The notes beneath the pieces were generated by a model. It saw only the letters and a list, made by a program, of their open reading frames with translations, searched no databases and had not been told where the DNA came from. DNA of 64,000 bases from contig JABYQS010000001.1 in assembly GCA_022592435.1 (NCBI GenBank), forward strand, positions 930,001 through 994,000. Direction: 5' to 3'. Within the stretch, counting starts at the first letter, position 1; each line of letters begins with the position of its first letter. A program made the position numbers and the translations under genes. Source of the DNA: Cerioporus squamosus. Its lineage: Eukaryota; Basidiomycota; Agaricomycetes; Polyporales; Polyporaceae. This document shows, one piece after another, positions 1 to 12,394 of this stretch.

Positions 1-3000
1 CGAGAGCGGCAAAACATGACTGTTCTTGCGCTCGAGGTATTTGGTCAGTGTGCCACAGCTGCCGTGCTCGCAGCAACAATCACTGATTCACTTGCTATCG
101 ACACAGCACCATCCAAGGGTAACAAGGTTCCGGACGCAGGAGATGACGAGATCGCTGCGGTCTTCTACTCGTTTCAGGGTTCCGACCGGGAAGATGGCGG
201 GGCGTTCAGTTGCGAATCTGGACTCATTGCCGTTCAGAACGATAAGTTCAGTCAGCGTCGACTGCGGAGCGTCAAGGCAGAATTCGTCGACAGTGAACTG
301 GATCTACTCAACAGAGTCATTGACGTCATCCTCGACTTCGACCCAGATATCATCTCCGGGTGGGAAGTACAGGCGGCATCCTGGGGATACCTTGGTGCCC
401 GCGGGCGCAGCTATGGTATGTTTCATGACACGTACTGGTCTTGCCAGTGGCGCAGTGTCTCATGAGCACATGCGATCCAGGGCTGGACGTTGGTGAGCAA
501 CTATCGCGCGCCCCTGGGCGAACAGCCGGTGGCGGATACGATGCATGGGGAATGAAGACAACTTCGACATTCAAGGTGATTGGGAGGCACGTTCTCAATC
601 TGTGGCGTATTATGCGCTCAGAGCAGACGCTCAACATCTATACCTTCGAGAACGTGGTGTTCCAACTTTTAAGACGCCGGTATGTTGTTACTTCCCCGTC
701 TTTCGTTTCGGGCGCTGCTGACGAAGGTGCAGGACCCCTTGGTACAGCCCGCGAACGCTGACCGAATGGTACAACAGTCCCGTTCCGGACCACGCGGCTC
801 GCGTGCTCCATTATTTCGCGCGCCGGACGGACATGGTCCTAGAGATGCTCGAAGCTGCTGAAGTTGTGACCAAGAATGCGTACGTATCCGACCAGTGTGT
901 AGCCGCTTGCCTGACTGATGAGGAGCACATAGCGAATTCGCTCGTGTGTTCGGTGTTGACTTCTTCTCCGTGCTGAGCCGTGGCTCTCAGTTCAAAGTGG
1001 AGTCATTCATGTTCCGCATAGCGAAGCCCGAGAGCTTTTTGCTGCTGTCCCCAAGCAAGCAAGACGTAAGACGTCCTTCAATGTTCCACGCGGTTTTCTA
1101 ATATTAGGATTTCAGGTTGGCAAGCAAAATGCCGCCGAATGCATGCCCCTCATCATGGAACCCCTCTCTGCGTTCTACAGCAGCCCCCTTGTAGTTTTGG
1201 ACTTCCAATCACTGTATCCCTCCATCATGATCGCCTATAATTATTGCTATTCTACCTGTCTCGGACGCATCACTGACTTCAGAGGCACCTACAAGTTCGG
1301 GGTCACCGACTTGCGCCAGCCGGCCGGCCTCCTGGATACCCTGCAGGACCACATCAATGGTACGCGTACAGTGACTCACCGCCTTATCAGTTTGACATAT
1401 GCTTTCCTGAACAGTCGCGCCCAATGGCATAATGTATGTGAAGGAGACAGTGCGGAAGGGGTTGTTGGGGCGCATGTTGACCGAACTGCTCGATACGAGG
1501 GTTATGGTCAAGCAGGCTATGAAGGGTGCCAAGGACGACAAAGTATGGTCGACTTCCCCAGCTCACGAGTGTGACGGATTGCTGATTTGTCGCTGTAGGC
1601 TCTTCGCAGGATCCTCGATGCCCGACAGCTTGGTCTCAAGTACATCGCCAACGTCACATATGGCTATACCAGCGCAACCTATTCCGGTCGCATGCCTGCT
1701 GTGGAGATTGCAGACAGCATCGTGCAAAGCGGCAGAGAGACGCTCGAGAAGGCGAGTGAACGTCCGACACCATATGTCGTTTGTTTGAAACATCTGTCCG
1801 CAGGCCATTCGCATCATCAACGGAACGAAGAAATGGGGAGCGAAGGTCGTCTATGGCGATACAGACTCGCTCTTCATCTATCTGCCCGGGAAGACGAAAG
1901 ACCAAGCGTTTCGCACTGGGCAAGACATGGCGGATACGATCACGTCGATGAACCCTGCGCCGGTAAAGCTCAAGTTCGAAAAGGTAAACAAGTGCCGAAG
2001 ACGCGCGGTAGAATTGCATGTGGATGCTGAGATATAAGACCAGGTCTACCTTCCATGCGTTTTGATGGCGAAGAAGCGATATGTCGGGTTCAAGTTTGAA
2101 AATCCTGATGACAAGGAGCCAGCTTTTGATGCCAAAGGGATCGAAACCGTTCGACGAGACGGTATTCCGGCGCAGCAGAAGATGACGGAGACTTGTCTCA
2201 AGTAAGCGAGTATCAACGTCTTCATACCCCAGTGCTGATCATGTGCAATAGGATTCTCTTCCGTACACAAGACCTGAGCGAAGTGAAGGACTACTGTTGT
2301 CGAACCTGGCAGAGAATACTCGAGAATAAGGCGTCGATACAAGACTTCATATTTGCCAAGGAAGTGAAGATGGGTACCTATAGGTAAGCATGGCCGGATG
2401 TTGGGCGTGATACGTCTACTCAATCAGCGCTTTCTCAGCGACAAGGTACCGCCTCCACCCGGGGTTACCGTTGCAGCACGACGGATGCTCGAGGACCCGA
2501 ATGACGAACCACAGTATGGAGAACGCATACCGTACGTCGTCGTCCGAGGCGAACCCGGTTCCAGGCTCGTCGATCGAGCTGTCTCCCCGCATGAGTTGTT
2601 CAAGGACAGGTACGTCTATGTACAGATACTCCTCTCTAGCTATATCAATTGTGATGTTCACTACAGTCACAAACGCCTGGATGCCGCCTACTACATCTCT
2701 CGGGTGCTGATCCCACCTTTGGAGCGGATATTTAACCTCGTCGGCGCGGATGTGCGCAGCTGGTTCGAGGACATGCCCAAGAGTCTACGCGCCGACCAGC
2801 CGGACGTCACGGCCTCCCCTCGGAAGCACAAGAAGAGCGTCATGGTCGCGAATGCGTTCAAGATCGATGACCACTTCACGAGCTCCCACTGCCTGATTTG
2901 TGGTACGCTCACTCCCGAAGGTACGCTGACAACCTTCGTCACTATCCTCGGAGCGATATGCTCAGCGCATAACAGTGCTATGCGAGGTCTGCCGCACCGA

Positions 3001-3295
3001 CTACGCATCCACTATGAGCGACCTGCTGTGCCGGATGCAGCAGACGGAAGCCCAGCTCAAGGACGTCCACCTGGTCTGCAGTTCGTGCTGCGGGACTGCA
3101 CCTGCTGAACCAGTGGAGTGCGAATCTCTTGACTGTCCGTGGCTTTACGAGCGGAAGAAGATAGAGAGCAAGGCGGACGCTTTGACGACCATTCACGATC
3201 TGATTGAGGAGATGGAGGACGAGTGGTATTCGGACAGAGGATACGACGACGACGACGATGACCTTTCGGACCATAGTATCTCTAATGTAGCATAG
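1..3295 (+). CDS. REV3: DNA polymerase zeta catalytic subunit, 5' partial
   Basis: This is the catalytic B-family polymerase of translesion synthesis, acting in the nucleus with REV7. Spliced reading gives, in order: an exonuclease-like segment with DPDIISGWEV (~340-375), the segment FKVIGRHVLNLWRIMR (~571-620), PLIMEPLSAFYSSPLVVLDF with DFQSLYPS motif A (1143-1240), YGYTSATYSGRMP (~1660-1700), the catalytic YGDTDS motif C (~1855-1875), KKRYVGFKFE (~2067-2100) and KASIQDFIFAKE (~2330-2365). The C-terminus has two cysteine clusters (CLIC/CEVC, then CSSC/CESLDC), the zinc and Fe-S sites known for the family, followed by an acidic Asp run. Introns are ~50-60 nt. The N-terminal half lies before base 1. 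All catalytic motifs are present and no lesion was seen. Confidence 0.95.
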
Positions 3296-3518
3296 AACCT
3301 GTACATTCCTCCGGCACAAGCACCTCTGTCCATGATCTAGTCGAGTCCGAATCACTGCATGCGGTGACCCTGTGGGCGCTTGCAGTCCGAAACGCGTTGA
3401 CGCTTCGTCCGGGCCGCCCTCGCTGCAGCCGCGAGTGCGCCAGACGGGCTTCTGGCCGTCTACCTCCAACTCGCCGTCTACCCACCACTCTCTGCGACAC
3501 ACACGACGATCCAAAACT

Positions 3519-4281
3519 ATGGCGGACTTCATCCAAGCTCTTGACCCCTCCAAGTTGGTCCTCGTCGGGAGTGTACGTCCGCAGTCCCCGAGCACTGCGC
3601 TCGCAGAGTCCGTCTCACGAACGTTTCCCGCAGGCCATGTCCTTTCTGACGAGCGCGTTCGTGGCCCCGGTGTACAACCTTCCAATCTTCCTGTTTGGCA
3701 TGCTCGCGCAGGAGAGCCCGGATGCGCTCCAGTCCTTGAAAGCGGTATGCGAAGGTTGAACCTTCGCCCGCCCACACACAGCCCTGACGCGTTATGGACA
3801 GTTCACGTTCATGTTGGGAGGCTCGATACTCTTCGACGTCGTCTGGTTGTCGAACAACTCGCAAAACTGGTTCATCAGGACCATCACCATCCTGATCCTG
3901 ATCTTGAAGGTACGTCCCCACACCTCTGACCGCACCCTGAACCTTGCGTACAAGCCGCGCCCAGCTCCCCACCGTTCTCGCGTTCGCGACCGCTCTACGC
4001 CAGCGGGGCGCATCGTTCTCTGGCCTCGGAATCCGCGGGAATGACATTACTGGTGCAACAGGTATGTTGTTCCCCATGCGCTCCAGACATCTCGCACAAC
4101 TCACCGTCTACTCCCAGTATGGTCCATGCCCGGCGGATTTACCACCTCATTCGGTGGAGGTCGTGACGGTTATCAGAACGTCGAGGACCCTGCCGAAGGG
4201 CCCAAGCCCCTCAGCGTCCCTCCTCAGCCCGCACAGCCCGTGCCCGCACCGGCAGCACCTGGGGCATACCAGACCGTCTAA
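3519..4281 (+). CDS. AGTRAP-like small membrane protein
   Basis: A four-intron gene starting MADFIQALDPSK and ending at TAA 4279-4281, about 165 residues. Three to four hydrophobic segments are visible: AMSFLTSAFVAPVYNLPIFL, FMLGGSILFDVVWL and IRTITILILILK. The run LFGMLAQESPDALQSL, then MLGGSILFDVVW, then a membrane segment and a basic RQRG resembles the AGTRAP (angiotensin II receptor-associated protein) family. The tail is Pro/Ala-rich and cytosolic, ending GAYQTV. Role in fungi is unknown; family placement rests on pattern recognition only. It lies 223 bp downstream of REV3 on the same strand and converges on the O-GlcNAc transferase. Confidence 0.65.
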
Positions 4282-4647
4282 AGTCGACCTCCCTTGACGG
4301 AAAACACGGAACGTGCTAGCGACTCAAGGGCTCTATTTATACAGTTTGTGCGCAGCGAAGCAGGGAAGATATGCTACATAGTATGTGCGAATGCGTAGTA
4401 GTGTTCTACAGCAGGTGTGATTACGAGGGCTCCCGGTAGCCGTGTACTATATTCGAGGGACGGACGCCGTGAGTCCCTATATGAGTGCGTATGCGTGGAA
4501 AGTCAAAGCATGGATGTGTGAAAGTGTAAATGGGAAGTGGGATATGGAACGTGCGGAAGCATGATGAGAAAGCGTGGCAAAGTGTGCAAAGCGATGTCGG
4601 ATGCTGGTCGATCCGGATGCAGCCGTATGCTGGTCGTGTTCGTGGAT
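4282..4647. other. Convergent 3' intergenic region
   Basis: Holds the 3' ends of the AGTRAP-like gene (+) and the O-GlcNAc transferase (-). No gene or structured element is seen; presumably the two 3' UTRs. Confidence 0.5.
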
Positions 4648-7600
4648 CTAAGTGTGCGTGATGTGGATCGGGTCATTATCTTCGACCCATATGCAGCCGC
4701 TCCTCTTCTCGTCCCCGTCGCACGCCGCCCACTCGTCGGACATCTCGTACTGCGTCCCCTCCACCCACCTGCGCCAGGCTTCCCGATAGCCCTTCTCCAT
4801 GTTCCTCGTCCAGCGCAGCGTGTCGAACAGCGGCAGGTTGTCCCTGTTGATATACAATTTCCGCCGGAGGTCGACCAGCTCACCTTGTCCCCGCGGAAGC
4901 ACCGCACCAGAGGGCTCGTGATGAGGCACGTAATGCACGCTCTCGGCCAGCGCGAGGGCCCGCGCCTCGTACTCTTCCGCGCTGCGCACAACCATCTGGT
5001 CGCCGAACCCGGTCGCATGCACCATGCTCGCTGCCACGCGCGAACACATCTTGTGTGCGTGCTTCGGCCAGGTGAGGAGCGGCGTACCTGCCCACAGCAC
5101 ATCTGCCGCGATGGTGTGCGCGTTGCACTAGGAATCCAGGATACCTTTCAGCCAGACCATGCAAGATGCAAGAACCACGCTGCACTCACCTCCGCAGTGT
5201 CTAGGAACAGGTCCGCGACCCGAGCGCGGAAGATATGCCAGTCCTTCTTGGCCACGTCCGTGAATCGGATCCGAGACGCGACCTCCTCCCCAGCCCACAG
5301 CTTCGCCGAACGGATCAAGTGCTCCTCGCCCGCAGCGGGGAAGCGTAGCAACCAGAGGATGCTCCGCGGCGCCTTGCGCAATATACGTAGCCAAACAAGG
5401 AAGATGCCCTACACACACGTACATTCAGCGACACGAGGCATCAAAACCCAGATAAGTGGTACTCACGGGATCGATCTGGATGATGCCGCAATGGAAGAGC
5501 AGGGTGAGCGATTGCAATCGCACAAACGTGCGGTCAAAAATATCATGCGCCTCACCTTGTAGAGCTGCAAAGTCGATTAGATATGTGAGCGTGTGTTTGT
5601 CTCAATGCAGACACAGGGCTCACCTGGTTGAAGTTTGCGAATATGATCACGTCCCTGTCAAGAAGGATGGTCAGCGGCTTGACTCTTACCCGCTCTACAC
5701 ACGAGGAGCACACATACGGAGGAAGATCGGGGAACATCCGTTGCCGCGCTTCTGCCCGCCGCCGTTCCTCCTCAAGCCACAGAGTCTCGGCCGGGACTGC
5801 CGCGCGGTCCTCCGGACTGAGGTTATCGTCTCCGCGGTAGGACTGCTTGTGGTCGGCGACCATGAACGTATGCGGCATGTACAGGAACTTCTCGGTGCTG
5901 AAAAGTACCGTACGTACGGCACTGGTCAAAGAGTGTGCCGTCACATGAGACCAAGCAAGAAGCACTCACTATATCCACTCGTCGGAGCCGTCCTCTGGGT
6001 CGATATCCGCGTCCAGATCTAGCGAGTTGCCAGGAAGTGAACCCGCGGCAGACGCCGCGCGCTGTCTTCGGGCTCTTACCTGCCGCCATTGCTCGACCGC
6101 TGACGTCTCCTGCGGACACGCAATCGGGTCGCAGACCAAGTAGTCGCACCAACCTGTCGGCAGTAGGACAACCGTAACGGGGAGACGTGGTGAGAGACTG
6201 CGGGGGTAAAGTGGCCCGGCATAAAACCGGGAGGATGGCGCCAGGGCTTACCTGCACCGAGAGTTCCTGCGTAGCCCATGAGCTGCATCTGTATTGGACA
6301 CGGCCGCACTGCGAAGATGTCATTCCTTGCGCCCTTCGTATAGCCACCTAGGTTCACAACTGGTCATACACGCGTCAGCGACCCCGTCATCCCGGCGTCA
6401 GCACATACGAGCCCAGACGTACGGATGTGTATGTTCCGCTGCTTGATGTGGCCGACGATGGCCTCGAGCGACCATCCCGAGACGTCGATGCAGTCCTGGA
6501 CCATGCTCGCAATGCGCGGGCGGTAGGCGGTGCCATCCCAGGGGCTCGTCGTGTAAAGGTAGACGTTAAACCTCTCCCGGTCATGCATACCGAATACGTT
6601 CTGCATGAGGTGCGATAGCGGGTGGTTGCTGCCACAAAGAAGCACAGGTCAGCATGGTGCCAGTATGGAAGTCTCGAAGGAAGGAGATGGTAGACCCACT
6701 TCACGTCATTGGAGACGTAGCCAATGTTCATCTTCCCGCCCAGCGGCGGTGTAGGGGGGGCGAAGACGTGCTTGGGGAGCCAGGGGTTCGAGTATGCCGT
6801 GTACGATATTCGGAGCGCATTGCGATGCGGGATGAGCCGTGTCAAGCGAGGGGAGAGTGGATACGTGAACTGCAAGCGCCGGGTGAGAACGGCACAGCAA
6901 GGACGGGCATCGCTCCACAGCACCACCTGGTACTCACCGTGTGGAACGGCAGAACGGATGGCACTGCCGGTGCCGACACCGTCTTCGGCAGCGTCGGCCG
7001 CACGAACGAACTGCTAAGCGTTTGGTCGGGGAGTGGAGCTGGTCTGTCGACAATATGCGCCTTCCCGTACGTCTGGACGTACCACCGCCGCTGGAGCTGC
7101 GGTTGGATCCAGTCGATGAAGCGGAGGAGAAATCCCGGGCCGTTGACTCGACGTTCGGCATGATCCTCTGCTGTACCCTGCAGCGACTGGAACCGTGGCT
7201 GCCAAACCGCCATCTCTTCCGGATTGAGTGGACGTCCCCGAGCACACGCCAACGCGCGCAGGCACTCCTCCGCGATGGCAAGCAGAATGCCGTCAAGCTC
7301 CTGGATGTAGTTGTGTTTGATCTGCTCCTCGGTGACCGATACCATCCTCGTGATCCAGCCCGGGTAGATCGACAGTCCCGGAGGGACAAAGTATCCGGCG
7401 TCATCGACCCCAACCTCATTGGGAAGAGTTCCGCGCCCGCGCCAGTCGCATATAGAGCAGAGCGAGTTCACCAAGCCACAGATAGCCTCGGGAAGGTTGG
7501 GGTTCACCGCAGTGGCACGCTTGTAGTACTGGATGGCGTCCCACGGCCGACCCTTCAGACAGCAACGCGTCAGCGGCAAGGCAGAGCAGAGTATGTCAAT

Positions 7601-9697
7601 ATACAAACAAGATCCTTGATGGCATTCCCCAGATTGGCCAATGCGATGTCGAAATCTGGCTTCTGCTCGACGGCCTTCGTATAGAGCCTATGAGGAGACC
7701 TCGCATGAGCTGTGAGCTCCTCGCGGTCAAGCCACCGTAACGACTTACTTGATCGCTTGGTCCGTCTGGCCCAGGTCTTTGAGCAACGAGCCTAGGTTCG
7801 TGAGCAAGTGGGGATGCTTGCTGTCCAGTTGCAGACCAGCGGTGTAGAACATGCGTGCTAGAGTCGTACCATCAAGGAGCTCTCCATCCGAGCCATTCCT
7901 TGACTCGCTAATGCCAGACAGCACGATACCCAGGTTGTTGAACGTCGATGGCGCGGGGGACAGCGTAAGAGCCAAGTAGTACAGCAAAATGACGACAGAC
8001 GTGCTGACGCGAAGACCGTTAGTGCCGGGTATAGTCGCATTACCAAGCCTGTCGTCTTGGAAGCGCTTGGCAAGGGTGAGGAGCACGGTGTTAGTCATGC
8101 CATTGGTCTGCTGTCGAACGAGGTCCGGTGGAGGCTTCAGCTCGCCGGATTCGCTACGGGTGCATATAGCGGGAAGAACTCCTTTCGTCTGCGGGAATAG
8201 TAAGACGCGTAGTCGCGTCACCTGCTGTGGCAGAAGCAGTGGAGTGGGAAGCACTCCAGCACCTGCTCGGAGGAGCGCATGTAAGAGCTGGTCTCCAGAT
8301 GCGCGCGCGAGATGGAGGATGTTGAGTGTGGGGTCGCCTAGACGCGAGCTGACATCCGGCTGGAAGATCCCGATGCTGGATAGGCCCTGCAAGCTGGGAT
8401 TGGAGCCGGAGCACATTATGTGGCCGGCGGCGCAGGTGGCAAGGAGAATATCGCGCAGAACGTACTGCTCCGTTTCGGACGTTGGTGGTGGCGGCCGGAA
8501 TACGAGTTCGAGCGCGCGTGCATGCTCGAGTATCGCTCGGTCCACATTTGTCGGGCCCAAAGTTGCGTAGATAGTGCCGTTTGTGAAAACAGCGCGCTGG
8601 AGACGGGGTACCTCGCTGGGCTGCAAAGCCTGTGTAAGTCGTCCGTTGATGTCGAATACGTGCTTCTGCACAAACTGGCAGACGGCTTGCGCCTGCCGGT
8701 AGTATGCCAGACGGCGACCCTGGTCTGCCGCGTCCTGGGCAAGAGTGAATGTCATGCCAAGTATGTTGTCCTGCGCAAGGTAAGAGGTTAAGCACACCGG
8801 AAGCGGAGTGAACGGAGAGGCGTACGAGTGCATCCCAATAGGTGGGGCGGAGCTGTAAGGCCTTCCACCACCATGAGTACGCCTTCTCTGCTTGACCAAG
8901 GGCCTTCATTGTGGTGCCTATGTTGCTCATCGCCTCGACATACTCGGGGTCGAGAGAAAGGATGCGGTGGCTGATGGAAAGACTGGACTCGAAATCTCCG
9001 AGGGCGTGGTAGGTGCACGCGAGGAGCAGAAGAATTGGCAGGTGTTGAGGATGGTGCTCGAGTAGGACGAGAAGGAGCGGCAGGAGACGGTTTCGATATA
9101 TGTAGTCGGTGGTATCAGACTCGAAACGGGGAGAGAGAATAGGAACGGACGTGAGTCCGAGGGGAGTCGAGCCAGGACCTGGAGTATCGTAGAGACTGTA
9201 CGCATACGCCATCATGGCGTCGCGAGCCAGGCTTGTGGACAGCGGATTTGTACCGGCGGAGGGTGGGGTAGGTTCAGGTGGGTGCGGACCGAATGGGAGC
9301 CCGAGGGAAGGGAGTGATGCTCCGGACCGGTCAGACGCATAGCGGTGGACTGACCGGACATGGGGGGGTGGAGGAGGTCTTGTAGAGGTAAGCGGGAGAG
9401 TATATTGCGTGCACCAGTAGAAGACCTACCGGCGTGGGGGTCTCCGGCAGGAGAGGGGACATTGAGGTGGGATGTGCGCAACGGTCGAGAAGTAGGAATT
9501 ACACTGGCGGCAGGCCAAGCGTGCTCGGACGAAAAAGGGTCCAGGGACTGGTCATGAGAGAAAGCAGAGAGAGAATCAGGGTGCCAGGCCTGGGTGGGCG
9601 GAAGTTGCTGCGAGTCTGCACGGCGCGAAGAAGATGCGAACGACGAGGAGGGGTAGGGTTGGGCCGGTGCCGTTCGAGCGGGATCTGGTTCCGACAT
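4648..9697 (-). CDS. OGT: Nucleocytoplasmic O-GlcNAc transferase (TPR + GT41)
   Basis: UDP-GlcNAc:polypeptide O-GlcNAc transferase of the OGT/SPINDLY type. Start [10 protein letters not shown] at 9697; the first intron (9350-9429) restores frame into [21 protein letters not shown] Ser/Pro-rich N-terminus is followed by TPR repeats (~9215-7490; e.g. [40 protein letters not shown]), then the GT41 core: [20 protein letters not shown] (active-site His region), [77 protein letters not shown] and [15 protein letters not shown]. All landmark motifs are present, so an active enzyme is predicted. At least ten introns. Saccharomyces lacks this enzyme. About 1,150 residues; the start is the least certain part. 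Confidence 0.93.
5467..5475 (-). other. OGT: 9-nt microexon of OGT (Ile-Asp-Pro)
   Basis: On the minus strand this exon reads ATCGATCCC between acceptor ..tccag and donor gtgagt. It encodes IDP of the conserved FNQLYKIDP motif. The upstream intron is exactly 80 nt and holds no earlier AG, so a longer exon is not available. The next exon opens [10 protein letters not shown]. Confidence 0.8.
5556..5564 (-). other. OGT: 9-nt microexon of OGT (Leu-Tyr-Lys)
   Basis: On the minus strand this exon reads CTCTACAAG between acceptor ..ttgcag and donor gtgagg. It encodes LYK of FNQLYKIDP; the lysine corresponds to human OGT Lys842, known to contact the UDP diphosphate. The preceding exon ends ANFNQ. 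Both splice junctions are in phase 0, so skipping would be frame-neutral. Confidence 0.82.
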
Positions 9698-10787
9698 CGC
9701 GGGTCGTGTACGGCGGCGGCACAACGCGCGGCCGGGGGCGCGAGACTGGCAGGATGGGCGAGCGGGCGGGGGAGGCAGGCAGGAGAGTGCGTGGACGACT
9801 GTTTTCTGCTTTCCGAGCTCATCGTGCACCGCAAGGCCCGTCCAGTCTGCGAACCGCCCGACGACTGCCATGACGTCGTGCCCACCCCCTCGGGCCCAGC
9901 GTCTATCGCCCACAAATCGGGAAACTCTGCTTGAACGTCGCTCCGGTCGCGGCGTCTGGTCCCAGAGCGCGCCCTGAGTGTGCTGTAAGTGCTGCCAACT
10001 AGAGCACCCGCGTACTATCACACTGGTCAGGGCATGTCTCTGTTCCGGGACAGTGACGGCCGCGTCTCTCTTGTCGACACTCAGAAGTCGACATGTTCCA
10101 CTCCTTTCACTTCAGGTCTCAGAGGAGATGGTCGTAGACGGAAATGCGACGCGACGTTTCAGATATCCTCGCACTCATTTCCTCTTGGCAAGCGTCCCCA
10201 CATTGAAGATCGGCGAGCCACTCACAGGAAAGCTTGCGATTCAAAGACCTCCCTCGTTGGCGCCAGGATATCATCTTTCCGCAGGTAGAACAATCGACTG
10301 GAAGGGTGGACGCCTGCGTTAGTTTTCCGACAAATCTGCAAGAGATGCCACTTACTTATCAAGGAAATGATAGACAGGCTCGCTTCCGACCAGATTCCCT
10401 CGCATTTCCGGGCCAGGCCCAACAGACACCTGCAAAGAGTAGATGCCCTGTCTTGTGCTGCGTCCCTATGACAATGTAGAGTGCGGTCGTCAACCCAGCC
10501 CGGAGTCAGGACGCAGAGGTATCGAGGATTGCCTAAGGCCCAGAGTCCAGACCGCTGACCCAAACAACTTCTTCACTTAGCTGCTCGCCCACGTTCCTGT
10601 AATTACGCCAATCATCCTATCATGGGGTCGCCCGCAGTCCCGTGTACAGTACGTACAGACCTCCGGCCCGTTCCCCAGACAGGATCTACTCTGACTACAC
10701 CCACCGATAGCCTACGCTTGTCCCTCGCCCCTTCCTACCACCACTTTGCCAGATCGATCTTGTGTCTGCGAGTCTCCTGAAACCATC
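9698..10787. promoter_or_regulatory. Divergent intergenic region, OGT / transaldolase
   Basis: About 1.1 kb between the OGT start (-) and the transaldolase start (+). It should hold both promoters. Short open frames exist on both strands (up to 114 codons) but none resembles a known protein or carries a convincing splice pattern. Pyrimidine-rich DNA precedes the transaldolase ATG. Confidence 0.4.
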
Positions 10788-12273
10788 ATGCCTGCCCAAA
10801 CCCTTCTCGCTCATGTTCGCACCCGCGTCACCGTGGACGTAGACTCCATGGATCCAGCTGTCGCCGCCCGCCACGCCCAGCACATCAAGTTCTGCGACAT
10901 GACCTCCAATCAAGCCATAGTCTACTCCGAGGCTGCCAGACCCGAGCGCGCAGAACTCTTCAAGGCGGCGTGTGCGCAGATCCGATCGTCCGAAGCACAG
11001 CTCCCTATCGACACCCAAGTCGCCGATGCGCTCGATTTGCTCGTATGTATGATCTGTATAGCATACGCTTGTCCCAATGTATCCACTGAGACTCCATCCA
11101 TAGACCGTCTTCTTAGCCAAAGAGGTTTATCCGTATCTCACCGGTCGCGTCCACGCTCAAACTTCGCCCTCGGCCGCGTACGATACCGAGGCAACCATAC
11201 ACCACGCGAAAAAGCTTGTCTCGCTCTTCGAAGCCAACGGAATCCCTAAGTCAGCATCCCATTCTCTCGGGCCAAGTGACACCTTTGTCTATACTTGCTG
11301 ATTATCCCGTGCGCATTATAGGTCCCGCGTGTGTATCAAAATCCCGGCGACGCCGGAATCCATCATCGCCTGCAAATATCTCGAACAGCTCGGAATACGC
11401 ACGCTCGCGACATGCCTTTTCTCTGTGCCGCAGGCCATGGCGGCACACCAAGCCGGCTGTCTCTACGTTGCCCCGTACTTCAACGGTATGTCCGCGTCGG
11501 CGCCCCCTCGTTCCCGAAGTTTCTTTGCAGCTCCGACTTACATAGCTTAACCTTGTCCAGAGCTCAGGGTGCACTTTGAGCCCGGCCTGTGGAAAGAATA
11601 CGCAGACACCGCCAGGGAGCATCCTGCGTCACATGTGATCAAGGGGATCGTCCAGCTCTACCAGGAAATAGGCTCCAGCACGCTCATTATGCCAGCCAGG
11701 TAAGCACACCTACTGACGTGCGGCGTACGATAGCTCTTACCCGCCTTCCTAACATTGCCCCACCTTGTCAACAGCATCGTTACGGCGAAAGAGGTGAATC
11801 CATGTCCCCCACCCGCGTAGCGGAACCGCGCCTGCTGACCGAAGCACCTCTTGCAGGTCGTGGCGCTCGTCTCGCTGAAGCCGAACCATCTCACGCTGTC
11901 GGGTGCAGTCCTCGACCAGCTCGCGGCTGCTCAAGCTCCCGAGGAGGCCGATGCCGACCCCAAGCCCCACCACCCTGACGTGGACCTGAAAGCACCCCCT
12001 GCGTCCACCGACGTAAAGAACACTGCCACAGGTGAGACTTTGACCCGCACCGCCGCGTGATTGCGATCCGTGACCTGTGTTCGCCGCTTGCCTTTCACTT
12101 TAGAACCGGACGTGAAGACGATCAACTGCCTGGAGAACAATGGCGCGGCCCTCAAGGAGGCCATTACGGCCGACGCGGAGACGACGCGGAAGCTCGCAGA
12201 CGCGCTGAAGATTTTCGGGGAGATGGAGGCGAAGACGAAGGAGCTCATTCGCGCCGTGCTGAATGCCGAGTAA
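10788..12273 (+). CDS. Transaldolase-family protein
   Basis: A (beta/alpha)8-barrel transaldolase-like enzyme, expected in the cytosol, moving a three-carbon dihydroxyacetone unit through a lysine Schiff base. Start MPAQTLLAHVRTRVTVDVDS; early FCDMTSNQAIV matches the active-site Asp/Asn strand; the lysine lies in CIKIPATPESI; later LATCLFSVPQAMAAHQAG and YVAPYFN. About six short introns. Odd: a Pro/Asp-rich linker (~11930-12030) precedes a C-terminal helical segment (~12107-12270). This tail and the divergence of the core suggest a transaldolase-like paralogue rather than classical TAL1. Converges on MED20 with 121 bp between stop codons. Confidence 0.85.
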
Positions 12274-12307
12274 ATTTGTATCATGCCAACGAGGCCGATG
12301 ATGTATT

Positions 12308-12323
12308 ACACACACACACACAC
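12308..12323. repeat. (AC)8 microsatellite
   Basis: A perfect 16-bp AC dinucleotide run in the short 3' space between the transaldolase and MED20 stop codons. No function is implied. Confidence 0.9.
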
Positions 12324-12394
12324 TCAATAGAAATTCTCGACGCAAGAAGGATGTATCCGAAGTCCTTACATGCTCGCGACAGCTGGAACCCGAC

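Noticed and set aside
3241..3262. GAC repeat as a regulatory microsatellite
   Set aside because: It is coding and makes the acidic Asp run at the REV3 C-terminus.
4537..5562. 341-codon open frame on the plus strand
   Set aside because: It is the antisense shadow of the OGT catalytic exons, which carry clear GT41 motifs on the minus strand.
6062..6079. An 18-nt intron in OGT after VEQWRQ
   Set aside because: Too short to splice; reading straight through stays open and leads into [17 protein letters not shown].
7989..8570. 193-codon plus-strand frame inside OGT
   Set aside because: Antisense to TPR-coding sequence; Arg/Ser-rich composition with no family signal.
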